Source: a virus. Taken from it: DNA of 30,544 nucleotides. Location: IMG/VR virus record IMGVR_UViG_3300046454_000221, positions 1-30,544 of that record; one strand, 5' to 3'. Position 1 is the stretch's first letter; the number at the start of each line of letters is the position of its first letter. Below, piece by piece: positions 29,949-30,544 of this stretch. A program made the position numbers and the translations under genes. The notes below the pieces were generated by a model, which was given only the letters and a program-made list of their open reading frames with translations, was not told where the DNA came from and searched no databases.

Positions 29949-30133
29949 CACCACAACATCTTGACGATGTGGGGTTTTTGGTTTGATCCTTCGCGCGTAC
30001 CGTTTTTGGGGCGAAGCTTTGCCTGGAAAGCGGTGCTTTCGCAAAACGTTGTCCCCCAACTTTCGGCGCAAAGCAGAGCGTCGGCTCATGGCTCGCTGGC
30101 CGGTGGGCCGACGTTTTATTTTGAGGTGCACAT
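29949..30133. other. Intergenic gap before HNH gene with weak terminator-like hairpin
   Basis: 185 bases without a convincing gene; frames found here are shadows with arginine-rich composition. ACATC (29956-29960) and GATGT (29966-29970) pair and are followed by GGGGTTTTTGG, a weak terminator-like hairpin after the preceding gene. Nothing else recognised. Confidence 0.35.
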
Positions 30134-30442
30134 GTGAGCGAACGCGTGCCTTGGTATGGCTGGCAGCGTTGGCGCAAACGTGCGCGCCATCAATTGCGCG
30201 AGCATCCGCTTTGCGCAATGTGCTTGCAGCAAGGCATCGTTGTTCCGGCTACGGTTGCCGACCACGTTGTGCCGCATAAGCAAAACCAGCGAGCCTTTTG
30301 GTTCGGTACGCTGCAAAGCCTCTGTGCTGCACACCACAACATCACCAAGCAATTGATCGAGCTGCATGGTTACAGCACCGATGTCGATGCTGATGGCTGG
30401 CCTATCGACCGGCGTCATCCGGCAAATAGAATACGAAACTAA
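30134..30442 (+). CDS. HNH homing-type endonuclease (terminase-proximal)
   Basis: A 102-residue protein, GTG start. The motif layout is C27-x-x-C30, then D43-H44-V-V-P-H48, C64 and H67/H68-N69, which is the HNH zinc-binding and catalytic pattern of small HNH proteins encoded next to the terminase genes in HK97-like cos phages. They act with the terminase large subunit in cutting cos. Its place at the end of the early operon and the G-rich sequence beyond it are consistent with packaging genes lying just right of the window. Confidence 0.82.
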   Translation: MSERVPWYGWQRWRKRARHQLREHPLCAMCLQQGIVVPATVADHVVPHKQNQRAFWFGTLQSLCAAHHNITKQLIELHGYSTDVDADGWPIDRRHPANRIRN

Positions 30443-30463
30443 ACGGTACGGTTGCCGCCGCCG

Positions 30464-30544
30464 ATGCTAAAGCGAGCCGGGGTCCTATCCACCGAAAGGG
30501 GCCCGGGGGGGATGGTCGCCGAGGATGGGTCGACGCTCCGCGAC
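30464..30544 (+). CDS. Possible start of a gene cut off by the window edge
   Basis: An open frame from ATG 30464 runs to the end, beginning MLKRAGVLSTERGPGG and continuing MVAEDG; an in-frame ATG is also at 30512. The G-run GGGGCCCGGGGGGG at 30498-30511 lies inside. A terminase small subunit or a cos-related gene is expected here from the HNH neighbour, but too little is visible to say. Confidence 0.3.
   Translation, partial: MLKRAGVLSTERGPGGMVAEDGSTLRD

Noticed and set aside
29943-30279. Frames on both strands before the HNH gene
   Set aside because: Poor arginine/cysteine-rich composition, no ribosome-binding site, and overlap with the HNH gene in another frame.
1-30544. CRISPR arrays, rRNA or tRNA genes
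   Set aside because: No regularly spaced direct repeats with unique spacers and no recognisable RNA gene were seen; the repeats found are coding tandem repeats or promoter motifs.

Overview
The window is a continuous stretch of a temperate, tailed-phage genome from a GC-rich alphaproteobacterium, most likely Rhizobiales/Bradyrhizobium-like. The host clues are a GcrA-family regulator (an alphaproteobacterial family), an exosortase-type C-terminal sorting signal on a phage-encoded secreted protein, and the base composition. No host genes are visible.

Layout. Positions 1-11390 (+) hold a Mu-type contractile tail module in the usual order: tail sheath (5' end outside the window), tail tube, tail assembly chaperone with a -1 frameshift site, two tandem paralogous tape-measure genes with different cell-wall-active C-terminal domains, gpN (split into two genes), and baseplate genes gp44, gp45, a hexapeptide-repeat protein, gp46, gp47 and gp48. 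Positions 11406-15299 carry fibre genes, including a beta-helix-like fibre and a collagen-like fibre. Positions 15296-16097 are a lysis pair (holin-like protein and Amidase_3 endolysin). A secreted PEP-CTERM-like cargo gene follows. Four small genes on the minus strand (16684-17889) are bounded by twin terminators (17933-18032).

From 18059 to 23532 the minus strand carries a small secreted protein overlapping a P4-like tyrosine integrase, a regulatory region with repeated integrase-type sites, an excisionase-like protein and a leftward operon containing Gp157 and a probable single-strand-annealing protein. The immunity region (23533-24564) has an XRE repressor facing a Cro-like gene. The rightward early operon (24565-30442) has Cro, GcrA, a beta-class DNA methyltransferase, a Dam-type adenine methyltransferase, a DUF1376 replication-type protein, several hypothetical proteins and an HNH nuclease of the type usually found just before the terminase. 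The packaging and head genes would lie beyond the right edge and wrap round to the sheath at the left edge.

How it fits together. A Mu-like tail is combined with a lambda-like lifestyle (tyrosine integrase, Xis, repressor/Cro) and no transposase is seen. The integrase sits in the middle of uninterrupted phage DNA, so the sequence probably represents a free or circularly permuted phage genome rather than a prophage cut at an att site beside int. The most interesting points are the duplicated tape-measure genes with swapped enzymatic domains; the GcrA-methyltransferase pair together with a 14-base motif, repeated at two promoters, whose only variable base is the N of a GANTC site; the split gpN; and the exosortase-type cargo protein. 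All family assignments come from reading motifs by eye, without database searches.
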